A stretch of 64,000 nt of DNA from Trichobilharzia szidati (GCA_944472155.2 OX235272.1:101128020-101192019); one strand, 5' to 3'; numbered from the stretch's first letter, positions 13,079 through 25,855 are shown. Numbers and translations are program-made. The notes: a model not told the origin generated them from the sequence alone.

Positions 13079-13310
13079 AGTTGTGTTCTCTGAAGCGCTG
13101 GTTGATTTAATTGCGAGGTTTTCGTCGTCCCCCTTCTGAACATCTTCAGTGCAGGTTTCAGTATAATATGAACATATTTAAATTCTCCATGAATGATAAT
13201 GTAATTGCATCTCCTGGCATTTTATACTAAAACCTGAGCTGAAGCGATGTTGTCTAGAAGGACGACGACGAAAGCTTCACAGCTGAACCAACCAGCTCCT
13301 CAAAGAACAA
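13079..13310. repeat. Inverted repeat with about 100-bp spacer
   Basis: 13079-13142 and 13243-13310 are inverted copies of each other, about 60 bp and imperfect. Both, read outward from the spacer, can encode a similar 'TTKASQLNQPAPQRT'-type peptide (13143 leftwards on minus, 13243 rightwards on plus). This suggests two opposed copies of one element's terminal segment, or a fold-back element. The family is unknown. Confidence 0.55.
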
Positions 13311-14563
13311 TATCATCCACCTGAGCTACAAATCTTCTCCATTATCTGAGAATAATGCTACGTGCACCAGAAACACCACCTGTTAAGAACATCAACAATC
13401 ACAAACTAGTTTCAAAACTATCGAAGACCAACAAGGTGTTAGCGACAGGGGTATTACGGATTCAAGAGTAGAACCCGGACACTGTGTGATAGAATACTAT
13501 TCTATATGAAATCAATTCACTTGGCATAACACAGTGATACTGTATTAATTAACTGGATGATGTACGTTACAAGAGCAATTTATTGCTTACAGTCATATAT
13601 TCCTAATACATGGAAAATTACAATAAAAAAACAAGAGAGTAAGTCTGTATAAAGCTGTTTTATGATTTCGCCACTCTTATATTTTCAATCACATTGAGAC
13701 ACTGAAATACCATCGTTAAGCTAGACATGGATATGGTGATCATGAGACTGTTAGCTACTCTCACTCTGTCAACGTATACCACAGCTACCTGTTTCTATGG
13801 CTCGCACTACTTGAGCGAGGACATAGAATGACGTGAAACCGAAAGTATATTTATCAGTCTTCGAAATATATATATATATATCTTTTTGACAATGCTTTGT
13901 CAAGGTTTGTAACATACAATAAATTGACTAATTATATAAAGATCAGTATATTCTTCATTCAAACAGAGTTCAACATAAATTACCTTGTACACTTTCTATC
14001 ACAGGTATTCAAATTCAGGTACATCACGAACTCCAGACTTCACAAACTAAGCTGTCTGGTAGGTTAGCTCAATCTGATTCACTCAATGTTTGTTTTATCG
14101 TAAGATAAGTAGGCATCATTTAAGAAACTGACTAGAAGATGTATTATGGAGTAGTTAGTTCTTTGATGATCTTTTCACCACAGGGTGAAAAATTCATACT
14201 AAGTTAGCTGGCCTATTCAAGGTGTTGGTGTTTAGAAGAAATCTTGTTGTAACTGCTGTTAAAATAAGGATATTTACTGTATTATTTATGCAGGCAGTGA
14301 GTTTCTAGTAGATATTTGTATCACTTTTCACGAAAAAATTGACTTAATGGTCAAAAATATACTTTCTCTCACCTTTTAAAAATGAGTTCATAACAGCCAC
14401 TCGATTCAACCTATACTACTACAATAGATAATGGAAGCTCTAGACGGAGTATATTTGAATATAAACTGAATAAGCACTCTAGTTAGCAATACTCAAATAG
14501 CAAAAATTAACAGTATTATAAAAAAATAATAAGGAATTTTAAATATCTTTTCATCAGCATAAC
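13311..14563. other. No recognised gene
   Basis: AT-rich intergenic DNA downstream of the CDV3-like gene. It contains a short TA run at about 13867-13880. No exon or repeat core was recognised. Confidence 0.4.
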
Positions 14564-17500
14564 TCACTTATAAGTTTTTACATTCACATTTCGTGACCAT
14601 CCATTTGTGTTTTCTGAAGATGTTTGAGAATTCACGTTGGGGGGATTTGGTGTCTGTTTTACTGTGGAACTATTACCAGAACCCCCACTAATAACTTCCC
14701 CCCTAGCCCAACCTCCACCAGAAGAAAATACTTCGCGAAATCCTGAGGCTTCTGGGACACTGCGTTTAAATCCACTGTCACAATCGAAACGAGAGGGTGG
14801 GTCATTGCGAGGGGCAGATGTAATTTGCGAATGAGACGAACCAATATTTACAATTCCTTGATTTGCTGCTTGTCTCAAACATGGAGGCACATAAGCGGAT
14901 GGTGTTGTGTTAATGGCTACAGGCGGAACACTTGCCACCGGATTAGGACGACGCACACCTGCCTGTTGCCACGAATCACCATCGTCATCTTTATTAGTCT
15001 CTGGCTGGGTTTCTTTTTTCTGAGGCTCGCTCACAACTGCATCTAAAGAAGGGAAGTCCATAGTACTAGCAACATTCGGTTTGGCTGCACTAACACCAAA
15101 AGCACTACCACCTTGTCTCAAAGGAGCAGGAATATAGACACTAGGCTTCGGTGGCGGTTGCACAATTGGTTCTGCAGGTTCTTCAGCTGTGAAAATTCAC
15201 AATTAGAAAAGACGAAAATTTTAGTAAGCCAAATCGAGATTTAATATACTAAGGTACTCAATAACAGACATGAAAACATGGACTACTCTTGGAAAATATT
15301 TAAGTTATTACTAGAGATCAATAATAGTCGTCAGTCCAGACTGATTTCTACAGGTGAATTTTCTGTACTAGATTTGCCACTAAGATAAACTTGCAGGGTT
15401 GTCCTGAAGTCTGCTTTTATGGCCTTCTGTCAACAGCATTTAAACACTGATATAAGAATAAAACTTGGGCACTGTAGTAGAGTGTTATTCTATCACGCAG
15501 AAAATTTATTTTGATAAAGTCTCGGTGTTATACAGTAATATTCACTGTAAATATAACTGTACAAATTCAAGTAAAAAAGAGCGACTGCTCGGTAGGCACT
15601 AATTTTATGAAGTTAATTATTCGCACTTTTCAGTCCGCATGGTGAAACTGTCTGGCGTTTAACGCATCTCCCGTTCAGTTTGTAACCGTCATGGGAAAAA
15701 AGTCACAGTTCATTGCATGTAAGCAAACGATGCACTGGACTGTACTGTGTAAGGTGGGGAACAACAAGTGACTAAAGCACACTACGACATCTCGTAGAAT
15801 CTGAAAACTCATGATTAACGAATTCATTCTCATGATACTATTCGCACTCGAAGTCGCTCGTTCGCAAGATCTTCACATTCTATTTTTCAACTGAGAACTT
15901 CCTACTTGGAGTGACTTATTAGGAAGTAGACTGAAAAACTAATCGGATCAAATATAGTTAAAATTTAATCCTTTGGAGCTGTAACACATTGGTTTGAGAG
16001 CTTTTTCAACTGTTAAGTTTGTTCAAGTTTGGGTAGTCAGGCAGTAACGCTGGTACACATGATTGGCTTACGTGATGCACTTCACTCGACTATTAGCATA
16101 AGCAGAACTTTATATTAACACTAATTAACATTTCGCCTTCATCTTACCTTAGGGTGTTTCACCTAAACCTAGGATTATACGTCCAACACTTTGTTTGCTT
16201 ACTACCCATGACAGGTGGATTCGGTATGATAGTGCGGAGTTTCATGCTGTATAGCATTCATATTTATTACAGTGACGTAAATATTTACGGTAAGATACTC
16301 GAAGTGAGTCATCAACTACTAATTTTTCAATAAAATATGGCCCGTCTGAATACTTATCTTGACGGCTACCTCAGAACTACTGTAAAGCTATTCCATATTA
16401 GTTTGTTTATTAAATATATCACACAATGAAGCAGTATTATTTACTGGATGACGTTTCGAACAAAATTTATTGTTCATAATCATATCAATTGTGAAGCTGT
16501 GAAACTGTAAAGCTAGCCTGTGCGTCGGTGACACAGTGGTTAGGACTCTCGCCGACCATGCACATGGTCGAGGGTTCGATCCCCTGCCGGCGCACACCCG
16601 ATATCTATGGTCGGCCTGAATTTGGGCTACCGATATCCATGCTGAAAATTCCATACTTGCACTGAAAATACGGTGTGGAATCAAGCCATAATCAAAAAAT
16701 TTAAAAAAAAATTAATGATCCTCGTTGAGTATATTCTTCGGAATTACTTCACATGCAATGATTGGTCATAATCCTCAGTGGTAGCAGAAAAAATTAATCA
16801 TTTACACTGTAACCATTCTGAAATTCGATAGATAAGCTTCTAACTAATGAAACGATGAACAGATTACAAGAAAATCGTTTCTGTACTAACGAGCCACATT
16901 AATCAACAGAATCAACACAAAAAGCGTGGTGTATACATTTGAAGCCTATAGTCTGCAAATCTCAAGATGCCTACCGAACCAAAGCCGCTATTCCCACTCT
17001 TTATAAATATTTCTATACATAACCAGTGGGAAATTACCGTTAGAATATTTCGTGTTTATCACTGAAGTTGCGAGTAAGCTGAAACACGAAAATCCTTAAA
17101 CTCAACACTTCAACTCGAATAAAGAACACAAACGGAAAGGACAATTTTACCGAGGGAAATAAAGCCTTACTCGGTGTGAATGATTGGGAGGCATGAGTGC
17201 ATACTTGCCTTTGAATCATGTCACTGAAAATCTAAAACCCTTGATTTTTAGACTTTGGAGGAAGCCTATACAACCCAGCAGTCAGACTCTATGGGTAGAC
17301 ACTATGTTTCGATTTAACCATCTTTAACTCCTTTCCAATTTAGTCCTATATCAGTTGATACGGCAGGAGGGTATCGATACACATGCGTAAGAAATCTCAA
17401 TCGATGTAGCTTCATCAGCCCAACGATAAACTTAAGCCTAAACTCACTGGCTACTGTATTATACCCCTTAACACACGAGATAATACATGAACACCTTAGT

Positions 17501-18507
17501 TTAACGGCAGCTAGCCTTTTCATACTTACCAATCAACTGACAACCCTTGCCGGAAAGCCGCAATGCAGGACGAAGAGAAATGCTGTGCACGTCTCCTCAC
17601 GTGTAGCCGGATATCAAGCACGCTGCCAGATGTCCTATGTATCCACATAATTGTCATCCTAAACCATAAATATGTCCACCACGATTTTAACTTTCCGACT
17701 TAATGCATGGTCAGAACATCTCAGATGACAGCAGGAGTTAAAAAGCCCAAGAAATGTATCGCTTTGAATTGCTGGTTCCCCAACTGTATCATTAACTCTG
17801 AGAGACAGCAATGGTATCCAAGCACTCAGTCGATTCGTTCAACAATCGAGTAGACAAAGCAGATACTTGTTAGGAAAGAATTGACATAGGCGTGTTGCCT
17901 TTTATGCTCAACTATAGCAACCGGATATATCACGTTTCCAGCTAGCGTACTTAGGAAACGTTTGGACAAACTTGTATACCACCACAGAAAAAGCCTTAAG
18001 TCCTGAACGTGGTGTCGCATTATGTGCAGCGGGTCCATTTTTTTGCTAACTGACATAAATACAAAAATTCTTGACGTCCGAAACGTACAGGACAAAATAT
18101 GTGATAAAACAATACACTTACGCGCTTCAGCAACTTTTGCAGCCCAAACTTTTTTCTCGACAACTGCGTCGCCATCGCCTTCACGAGATTCTTTATTTTT
18201 GGCTGATTGTTTGTTGGAATCTTCTGTGGTGGTGGATGTTAGCTTGCTAATTCTGATGTTTTGCAAGTCTATCTCTTTTTCATCATCTATGATTTCCCAC
18301 TCATCCTCTTTCTAAATGAAAAGTTAGGCTACTATGTAGTGAGCTTACCTCAGCAATGGCAGGTTTATTATCTTGTGGAACACTAGTTTCTGGGAGACTT
18401 TTTATATTCTCCCTTTCTTTTGTGAGCATGTTCATTAATTCCGCAGGGTTTTGCTTTTTCTTGGTTTTTTTCTTATTTTGTTTGGCGAAGAATTCACTTA
18501 AGGACAT
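14564..18507 (-). CDS. CDV3: CDV3-like protein, three coding exons
   Basis: Coding exons run 18507-18349, 18311-18122 and 15186-14564, giving 323 residues plus TGA. The joins are in phase. Exon 1 ends GCTGAG/GTAAGC; a 37-nt intron ends CATTTAG; exon 2 ends one base into a codon at GTAAGT; exon 3 follows TTTTCACAG and supplies the other two bases. The order of motifs fits animal CDV3 (a conserved cytoplasmic protein without a settled biochemical role). An N-terminal 'SLSEFFAKQNKKKTKKK' corresponds to the family's DNFFAK-Lys-rich start, 'KEDEWEIIDDEKEIDLQNI' corresponds to the DEDEW box, and repeated proline segments 'SVYIPAPLRQG' and 'SAYVPPCLRQ' flank 'DFPSLDAV'. The stop TGA overlaps a donor-like GTGAGT, so a longer 3' isoform is possible. 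Intron 2 (2.9 kb) holds a SINE and an RTE fragment. Confidence 0.85.
16515..16700 (+). repeat. tRNA-derived SINE, family A (copy 2, best preserved)
   Basis: The tRNA-like head (about 16518-16595) has an A-box-like region 'CACAGTGGTTAGGACTC' and a perfect B box GGTTCGATCCC at 16574-16584. It is followed by a body (to about 16685) and an A-rich tail (16690-16710). It sits in intron 2 of the CDV3-like gene, antisense to it. Confidence 0.8.
17300..17545 (-). pseudogene. RTE-like retrotransposon C-terminal fragment in an intron
   Basis: A minus-strand frame (17532-17314) carries 'GLMKLHRLRFLTHVYRYPP' followed by 'STDIGLNWK'. This matches in order the 'LHRLRWLGHVLRMP...GTGWK' tail of flatworm RTE elements, with substitutions. 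It lies inside intron 2 of the CDV3-like gene in the same orientation. Recognition rests on this one block. Confidence 0.5.
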
Positions 18508-18629
18508 TTTTGATCACGCAGATATAATTGCGATTCAGCCGCTGGAATTGACTGCACCCGGCAAAACAAAATAATGCCTCCTGCTGAGGAGCAGAAGTCG
18601 AAGTTATCGCAGAGCCTGTGGCACTGCAG

Positions 18630-18800
18630 TTAGATGTTGAATATAAAATTTCCTTACCACTGGGTTGTTCTAAGCTTTTGGAATGAAAGAAGAAAGCTAT
18701 TCCTACTACCCCTACAAAAATACTAACTGAATAGTCCACAATACTTCCAGCAATAGCTGGCCTAAGTTTAGATATGACTGGTGATGAGGCGATCACCAAC
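18630..18800 (-). other. Possible exon with membrane segment upstream of the CDV3-like gene
   Basis: A minus-strand frame shows a hydrophobic stretch 'YSVSIFVGVVGIAFFF' and ends at a good donor (CCCAGTG/GTAAGG at about 18655). A possible 34-nt or 42-nt micro-intron follows (AG at CTGCAG or GCCACAG). There is no in-frame ATG upstream before a TAA, so an earlier exon would be required. It could equally be chance. Confidence 0.2.
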
Positions 18801-20160
18801 GTTACAAGGAGTAATTAACGCGGTCTGCAAACTGTTACAGAGATGGGGGTGAATCTCGGTTGGAACCCTTGTGTTATCTCTCCACGTAGGATAACCACAC
18901 AAACAGAACTAATGATAAAACGCTGGGGACATTCTCTAGGGAAGACTGGCATTATATGCTATGTGATGTGCCATAGTCATTCCTGCATCCTTAACAATTA
19001 TGCCATGCAGACGTCCAGTCGAGTTATACAATGACGCTGGTACCAAGGAATATGATGTGAGACAGGCCTTAAGCTACGTCATGAAATACATTCCTCCTGT
19101 GGTTCCTGATGAAAAGTCAAGAATATCGACGACTTCACTCTCTGATGATTGAAATTTCTCAATGACAGCCATGCACACATCCATTTCTACCCTGAAGTCA
19201 AATATTCCAATAACAGTTATCTATAGTGCTGTTAACTACTGGAGTGATTTTGTGATTATTCGCGTTGCCAAAGGTATATTTTCCGCAGTGTATTTATATA
19301 CTGACTCCTAGCTAACATCAGGAGCCTCAGTAATACTCTCATTAGAAGTTCTCACATCACCAGAAGACTACCAATAGTACCTTCTATTAATAAAAAACCG
19401 GACATAGAAGCCTTCGAAGGATCGATCAAACATAGTTGGCGAGCAAGACACTGGTGTGCTTCCGACTATTCCAGCAGCAACCGAATTAAGCCTATGGCTT
19501 TAGGTCCTCGAATCACTAGATCTTTAAAATTTCCATTAGTTTCCTCTACTTAGTTTTTTACATCGATACCCCAGGAGCGGTATCCTCATCCTATTCCAGG
19601 AAGCCAGTTACATCAACTGAAAAACGTCGGGTCTATTAGCTTGTTAGCCTCAACTAAAGATGATTCCAGTTACTATTATTTTACTACATATCTTTGCAGA
19701 ATCGCGTCTCGAATACACAGATGGCTGATTCTTTTGCCTCACTCTAACTTCGTAGGTAGGTCCCACTTAATACTGCACAACTACTGAAGCGTTTGATAAA
19801 CAGGCACCAGTAACTTCCTGAGGCGAGTAGTTCCATTCTCCAGAACAATTTAAGCGATTGAGGCATGTCAACTTTCACGTAAATTACGATGTGTACAAAC
19901 ACAGGTTCCTCACCTCCAACTCCTATCGTATCCCTTCTGCTTAGATAAGAGACATACCAGAATGCCAAATTGATAGTTTAAAAATACAAGACATACTTCA
20001 GGATCAGAATCTTACTGCGACATGACTGACCAGCAAGCTAGGGATAGCGCACAAATGACCGGGCGCATTGCCACTGCGTAACAAGTGGCTTGGATGCTTG
20101 ACCGTGAAGCTTCAACTTGACGAGTCCACTTAAAGAGTGAATATCGACTCCAAACATCGA
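18801..20160. other. No recognised gene
   Basis: Short open frames on both strands lack family motifs and exon-like borders. No repeat core was recognised. Confidence 0.4.
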
Positions 20161-20164
20161 CTTG

Positions 20165-20345
20165 ATGATATTAGATGGTTGGAGGCAGTAGACAGGAAGC
20201 CTTGGACTTAGGTTTCGTGCTAGTTGGCACTCACCAGTCAGCAAGGCGCATCTGCAACTTTGAAGGACCTCATGTCCTTCCTGAGATTCGAACCCTCATC
20301 ACTCAGTACTTCAGTCAGAGACGTTACCACTGAGCTATTCGGGCC
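20165..20345 (-). repeat. tRNA-derived SINE, family C (minus copy)
   Basis: Read on the minus strand this has a tRNA-like head 'AATAGCTCAGTGGTAACG' and a B-box-like GGGTTCGAATCTC. A body follows with 'AGTGCCAACTAGCACGAAAC' and 'CTCCAACCATCTAATATCA'. It is head-to-head with the plus copy starting at about 20345. Confidence 0.75.
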
Positions 20346-20640
20346 CGTGATTGACCTGCTGTTGGACGTCTCTGACAACATCACTGGAGGGGGCGGGTTC
20401 AAATCTCAGGAGGGACATGAGTTCCTTCAAGGTTGCAGATACGCCTTGCTGAATAATGAGTGCCAACTAGCACGAAACCTTGGTCTAAGGCTTCTTGTCG
20501 TTTGCCTCCAACCATCTAATATCATCAAATCAATGTGCACCATGATGGCGAGCTACCTGGAACGGTGGCTACATTGCAAACCTGACTGACAGAATTCAGT
20601 CTGCACCAAAGAAAGGACTAGACGCATAACACTAATTACT
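20345..20640 (+). repeat. tRNA-derived SINE, family C (plus copy)
   Basis: It contains the head remnant 'GGGTTCAAATCTCAGGAGGG', the shared body, and the 3' segment 'GACTGACAGAATTCAGTCTG' ending in 'TGTCCAATCAAAGTATC'. Related copies lie at 24890, 49728, 55850 and 59290-59985. Confidence 0.75.
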
Positions 20641-20708
20641 AGTGTCCAATCAAAGTATCGGCTCAAAACGCTAAGTGAAGAATGCTGTCGGCTGATAATT
20701 TTAGAAAG

Positions 20709-21241
20709 TTATTCATCGCCGCAGATCACTTTTCCCCTAATGAGGTCGTGGTGACTCCAAGATAAAATCAGCCGGAAGCAAAATGCTGATGTTAGTGCCA
20801 TTAGCAAAACTCCTTCGGTGGGTATAGTGTCAACGAGTTGTTGCCTATGCCAGTGTGGTATATGCACATCACTTCGTTGATATTCGTCCGTTGTATTTCG
20901 TGCTTCATTTGCCCCTTGCTCCGTATTCTGAAGGAAAAAAATGATAAGAACCCAATCGTAATATTTCACCTGAAATAATGGTCGGCTGGGGAAATACATA
21001 AACCGCGGGAGTTAATATAATGCGAGAGGTGAAACATCACAAAATTTTTCTAGACATCTGATGTCACATGTACAGTCATAAAAATACAACAAATTTATTA
21101 CGCGGGATACAGTGAAAAATAGCTTATTTGCATAAGGAAGTACCGAAATCAGAGTAGACGCATTTTTAATAATGAATTGCGGCATGTTGGTCTTACCTTG
21201 TAAGATAAGTATGAAGGATTTTTGGAAATCTCAGTGTTCAT
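20709..21241 (-). CDS. Small predicted single-pass membrane protein, two exons
   Basis: Exon 1 runs 21241-21197 (15 codons from the first ATG after an in-frame TAA) and ends TTACAAG/GTAAGA. The intron of 269 nt ends TTTTCCTTCAG. Exon 2 runs 20927-20709 and ends in TAA. The phase is zero on both sides, giving 87 residues. The middle is polar with 'NEARNTTDEYQR', then comes a hydrophobic segment 'GVLLMALTSAFCFRLILSW' (about residues 54-72) and a short charged tail 'HHDLIRGKVICGDE'. I do not recognise the family. The size and layout fit a small organellar or endoplasmic reticulum membrane protein, but nothing here shows which. Support comes from consensus splice sites plus phase continuity only. 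Confidence 0.5.
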
Positions 21242-24200
21242 CCACAACGTGTTTTCCTCTTATTCGCACCAAAGGCTTCTCTTGCCTTCGCTGTACTCTT
21301 TCTTCAATCTAGGACTAGTGGGCATTCTGTCAGTATGGTATCTAGCACGACGATAGGGTCTGGTCTCATAAGACTGCAATTCACGTACATCGGTCTTGGA
21401 TGATCGGTGCTACCGAAGTTTTCGTGACTGTTGTTGTTTGAAATGAAAGATCGACTGTTGTATTTTCAACCAGTGACATTTGAGTTGCATAAATAAACCT
21501 CTTAATAGGCAATATGTTAGTACCAGTCGGCGGAGACGGATTTCTACGAGTAAATCTTGATAGTTAAGTGGGTCCATGCATATGGTAGGCATAGTAAAGT
21601 TGGAAATAAAAACATCCACCGAATAGGGTTACGTCAGTCTGCGCTAAGAAACATGTATCCCTCCCTGAAATATTCAGTTCGTATTGTGAATGTAGGTTCC
21701 TTCTGGTGATCTGCCTCTGTGGCGGGAAGAAAAATGACTTTGGAACCCTTGTGTACTAGGTAGCGGGTTTTGTTGGAACAATGAGAATACATAGTTTTCG
21801 GCTATTACTACCAGGTCCAGTTACAGCTAGCCCGTACCAGTAGGGTAGTTTCACACAGAGTTCGAATCCTTGGTAAAACTACAGGGTTTTTGGCAACACT
21901 CAGCCTATTGGCCATAGGTGCCGCGGTGCCAACACAAATGAGGGTTTTTGGTAGAACGTGAGTCAGATTCTGGGCTGCCACGTGAGTTGCTACATTGAGA
22001 TGGCTAAGTATCAAATGTTTATAATCTAAAAGAAATTCCTCAGAACAAACAGATAAGTAGGTAAAAAGGTGCCAAAATGAAAATTGTAGTGTGTAGTGTA
22101 TCTGTAGTCTAAGCTGTACTTCAAAAGTGAAAGTACGTGAAAGAAGTGTGAACTCAATGTGAAGATAGTTCTAATTTATGAAAAATTAGGACACCTAAAT
22201 TGTCTCTTAAGAAGACTACTTCGTATGAACGATTGCATCAGGTTGGTGCTAGGGCAATCAGAATACTTGAAAGAAATCAGTTGGAAAGTATGGGTCTCTC
22301 ACTAATTCTTGTCCCAATTTTCTTTACTATGATCGGGTTCTGGTATACCAAGGATTTGGCACTTTCATTACACTGTAGACTACATCTACGCGATCCTTAA
22401 AAATTATTAAATTCGTTATTGTTTGTGAATTACAAATAATATTCTACAGAACTCACAAATCAGAAAATGACAAATGTTTGGCCGCATGCTATCAGTATAC
22501 AACAATGAAGCAGACAGGTTCAAGAAGCTTCAACCACATTTATGATGTGCAAGTTCCTTCCTTCACTGTAGACTTAAGCACTGTTGCACGAAGCGATAAT
22601 AGTTTGCTGAGCTACTCCCAAACCTCTGTTATTTCGCCCTGTCAATTCACTCATGTGCCTTCTCGACAGCAAAGCGCAGTTGGTCTTATGTCATCGGAAA
22701 TTATTTTAGTTGCTAGTGTGAACTTTCGATGCTACTGTTCGTAGCTTTACCTGGGGCAACTGTTGACCATAAATAACGGGAGACTCATACATGTTTCCTT
22801 GGCGTACAATAAACGAGCTAGGATTTGTATAGTTAGAGGCTCACTATGTCTGGGCTTAATATCCTGAGAAGTTCAATTTTGTTCAATTCCGGTCCAATTG
22901 TCAGTTTTATGTTACTAGGCGTTAGGTGGTTTCGCTTCGGTCACGCATCATTCTTTGATATGGTGTATGCCTACTGTTACTTCCAACATTTCACCGCCAA
23001 AGGTTTACTTTGCATACCATTTTGCATTCTGTGGTAATTAGACCGTTTGTGATTTGTCGGACTGCGCTACGTTTTTTTTGAATATATTTTTTTATTAACC
23101 GCGACCCATTTTATGTTCGGCCATTGCGTTCTTGGTGTTTGGATGTTGGATAATAACATTTACGAAGGCTTGTACCATGTTTGTCTGTTACACCTTGTTC
23201 AACACAACAATAATTTTTCAGTTCCTCTACAGTCTGTTATCAACATAATTCTGTTTGGGGTCGTTTGGTTTTGTTTTAGATTTTGGTCAGAGACTGGCAG
23301 TCGGCCCTCTAAGAATCATTTGCGCATATACTGTGATACCTTTTTCTGTGAGTTTGAGAAGTGTGTTCATGAATCATTGCACAAACGTATTTGTCGACTT
23401 CCAGCCTCCTGTTGGTAGATAAAAGTTTGCTTTTACTTTTTATCTGAGGAACGTTTTTATGAGAGTTTACATTTGTTTGCAATCAAAATAACAGCTAACA
23501 GCCTGGAGGAAAACATGGCAAACTCTGGTAACTTAAGGTGTGAATATCAGCTTATTCGCAGTGTTCTCGTGTGTCATATAGCGAATGCCACAACGGATTC
23601 TTTGGCAGTTCAAAAATCAGCAAAATTGCATTAAAATGACCAAACGTAGCATTTGACATGACCACAGCATCCATTTAAACACTCAATACGAGATCACACT
23701 AGATAATGCGATTGAGGAATTTTGAGTTGCAACTAACCACTTCTACTCTATCATATCAAAGAGGTGGAAACAAAATGAGTTCGCAGAAGGATCCTTATAA
23801 GGATATTGTTTGGCCACATATTTAGAATCTCAAAAAGAATGTAAAAGACAAGCATAAACTGGCCAAGAGACAATTCATTTGAAAAAGGAAAGAAAAAAAT
23901 ATTGGGGCAGAATAAAATGTGTCAAATTTATTTCTTGGTTTCGTTCCAGTGGCGAACACTTGGTAATATTTGACAACATACTTTTACCTATCGGTGGGAT
24001 CCAGTCCTCGAGTGAATGATATTGTAGTGATACCCCAATGAAACTAAGCATATACATGATGGAAGGCATTTCGGCCCATTTCTCGGGAATTCGGTTCTTC
24101 TTTCTCTTCATCCAATGCATCAGATTCCGAGCATATTATTGAGCTGATATGCAAGATTCCGGGTAACGCTGGCAGTTAGAGTGTTTAGAGAAGAGGATAA

Positions 24201-24885
24201 CTCTCTTTCAGAATGTCAGCTTTGAAGTTCAGTCGAATAAAATTTGGATTTTTTCATGTGAGAATGGGTAGATAAGGATGGTAAGACTTAGATGGACTAA
24301 TAACCACAATGCAACACATGGTTTTCACGTTACTGCTATTTGAAATCAAAACAATATTCTTGCTTGATGAAAGCGCTTCATTTGTAGGCGATGATTCCCG
24401 CTTATCAACAGGAATACATGTGTGGAGTCCCGAACAGTATGATTGTGCAGTTTTTTTCTTGATGTTAAAAATGGAAGCTCTGTACATAACTTTTGTTTAA
24501 AACGAATAACTGTAAAACACACATTACTTTGGAGTGCGATCTAAGATACAGGGTGCTGCTCTTCACCTCTTCTCACCGGTCCACATTGTCTACTCGCTTC
24601 ACTACTAACCGTGTTGCATCCTCTGGGTTTCGAAGGAACTTTTCATCCTCATCCGAAGACTGTTCTACAACTAGTGCGCAGCTGCTGCTAGTAGACGCGA
24701 CTTCAGTAGTGAACGCTTCTGTGGATTATATTAATAATTTGTAGCAGTGGACTTTAACTGCATTACTCAGTAGCCATTAATTTATATAACTCGTTTACTG
24801 TATCTTTATAATAGACTATTATAATATTATTTCCTTAACTTGGATTTCTATTTTAACTCTTTGTACACTTCTCCATCTCGCTGTT
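21242..24885. other. No firmly supported gene
   Basis: A plus-strand stretch at about 22187-22280 could encode 'SYERLHQVGARAIRILERN' and has an AG before it, but no convincing donor. A segment near 21870-21890 has a B-box-like GAGTTCGAATCC. Nothing else was recognised, including in the open frames at 22478-23418 and 24493-24744. Confidence 0.35.
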
Positions 24886-24889
24886 AAGT

Positions 24890-25075
24890 CCCTTACAGGC
24901 TTCCTGCCGATTACCTCCAGCCACTTAATATCAATAATTCAAAGTGCACCGTGATGGCGATCCACCCAGAATGGTGGCCACACCACAGACTTGACTGACG
25001 GAATTCAGCCTGAATCAAACAAAGGACTAGACACATTACACTAGTTACTAACCACTGTTCACTAGAAGCTGACAT
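24890..25075 (+). repeat. SINE family C, body and 3' part only
   Basis: It starts at 'CTTCCTGCCGATTACCTCCA' and continues through 'AATGGTGGCCAC' and 'TGACGGAATTCAGCCTG' to 'AGACACATTACACTAGTTAC'. The tRNA-like head is missing, so this is a 5'-truncated copy. Confidence 0.7.
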
Positions 25076-25855
25076 TGTTTGCTCAAGATATGTGATAATA
25101 ATCTGAAGTACGAAACCTACAACCTGTTCCGAGGCAGCTTTTCAAATTAAAATACACCATGTAGCAGAGAACTATCGTCAACTTAAGCCACAAAGCGGCC
25201 AATGAGTATGAAATACCTCCGTGTAACGAGTGCCGTTTCGGGAGACCTTATTACATATACTGAGAGGAATGATCTCATAAAGGCATTCGTTTAAAAGCCA
25301 CGTTCACCATTCCAGTGTTAAGGTGTACCAAACATAAGGTTTGTTGTAATTATTCACGTTTAATCCCGAACAGAAAAACGAGCCACAATTTCGAGGTGTC
25401 CCATGTGGCTACTAATCTTCATATTTCCCTTTTTCGATGGGTTCTTCTTTGAATCACGCTTTTGTAGACTTTCATGATGTTTCACACCTACGTCTTCGGC
25501 TGAAGAAGTTAAGATGCTTTTAATAATAATAATTTATATATCGTATAAACGGGTAGGTTTACAAGAAATGCATGCCATTTTCAAAGAAAGGATCACTTAT
25601 GATGTGAATTATAACCGCGAAATATCATATAACAGCACATTTTCAAAGGTCTAATTGGCAATTTTTAGTACAAACAAACGGAACGGGCTCGTAAAAATTT
25701 TAAATTGTAAAGCCTTCGCTAAGGTCACCATCAAGGTTTGGCGCCAACCCAAACTCCCTTCCGTATACTAGTGATGGCAGAGGATAGAGACACAAATCAG
25801 CTGATTGCTGCAGATTTAAGTTGTTATCGTGGTGTTGCCTTTTTTGATTTACAGC
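25076..25855. other. No recognised feature
   Basis: AT-rich intergenic DNA. No exon or repeat core was recognised. Confidence 0.4.

Noticed and set aside
16518..16595. Functional tRNA gene in the CDV3-like intron
   Set aside because: The B box is perfect, but the segment is repeated at 885 and 25856 with a shared non-tRNA body, so it is a SINE.
18494..18799. 101-codon membrane protein in one exon
   Set aside because: There is no ATG in the frame and a good splice donor lies inside it. Only a low-confidence exon is reported.
20224..20589. 121-codon plus-strand protein
   Set aside because: It is entirely within two SINE family C copies.
22187..22400. Exon encoding 'SYERLHQVGARAIRILERN'
   Set aside because: It is protein-like, but the acceptor is weak and no consensus donor keeps the frame. 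Not enough for a gene call.
22846..23418. Two consecutive hydrophobic open frames as a membrane protein gene
   Set aside because: T-rich DNA gives such frames by chance. No splice borders, start context or family motif were seen.
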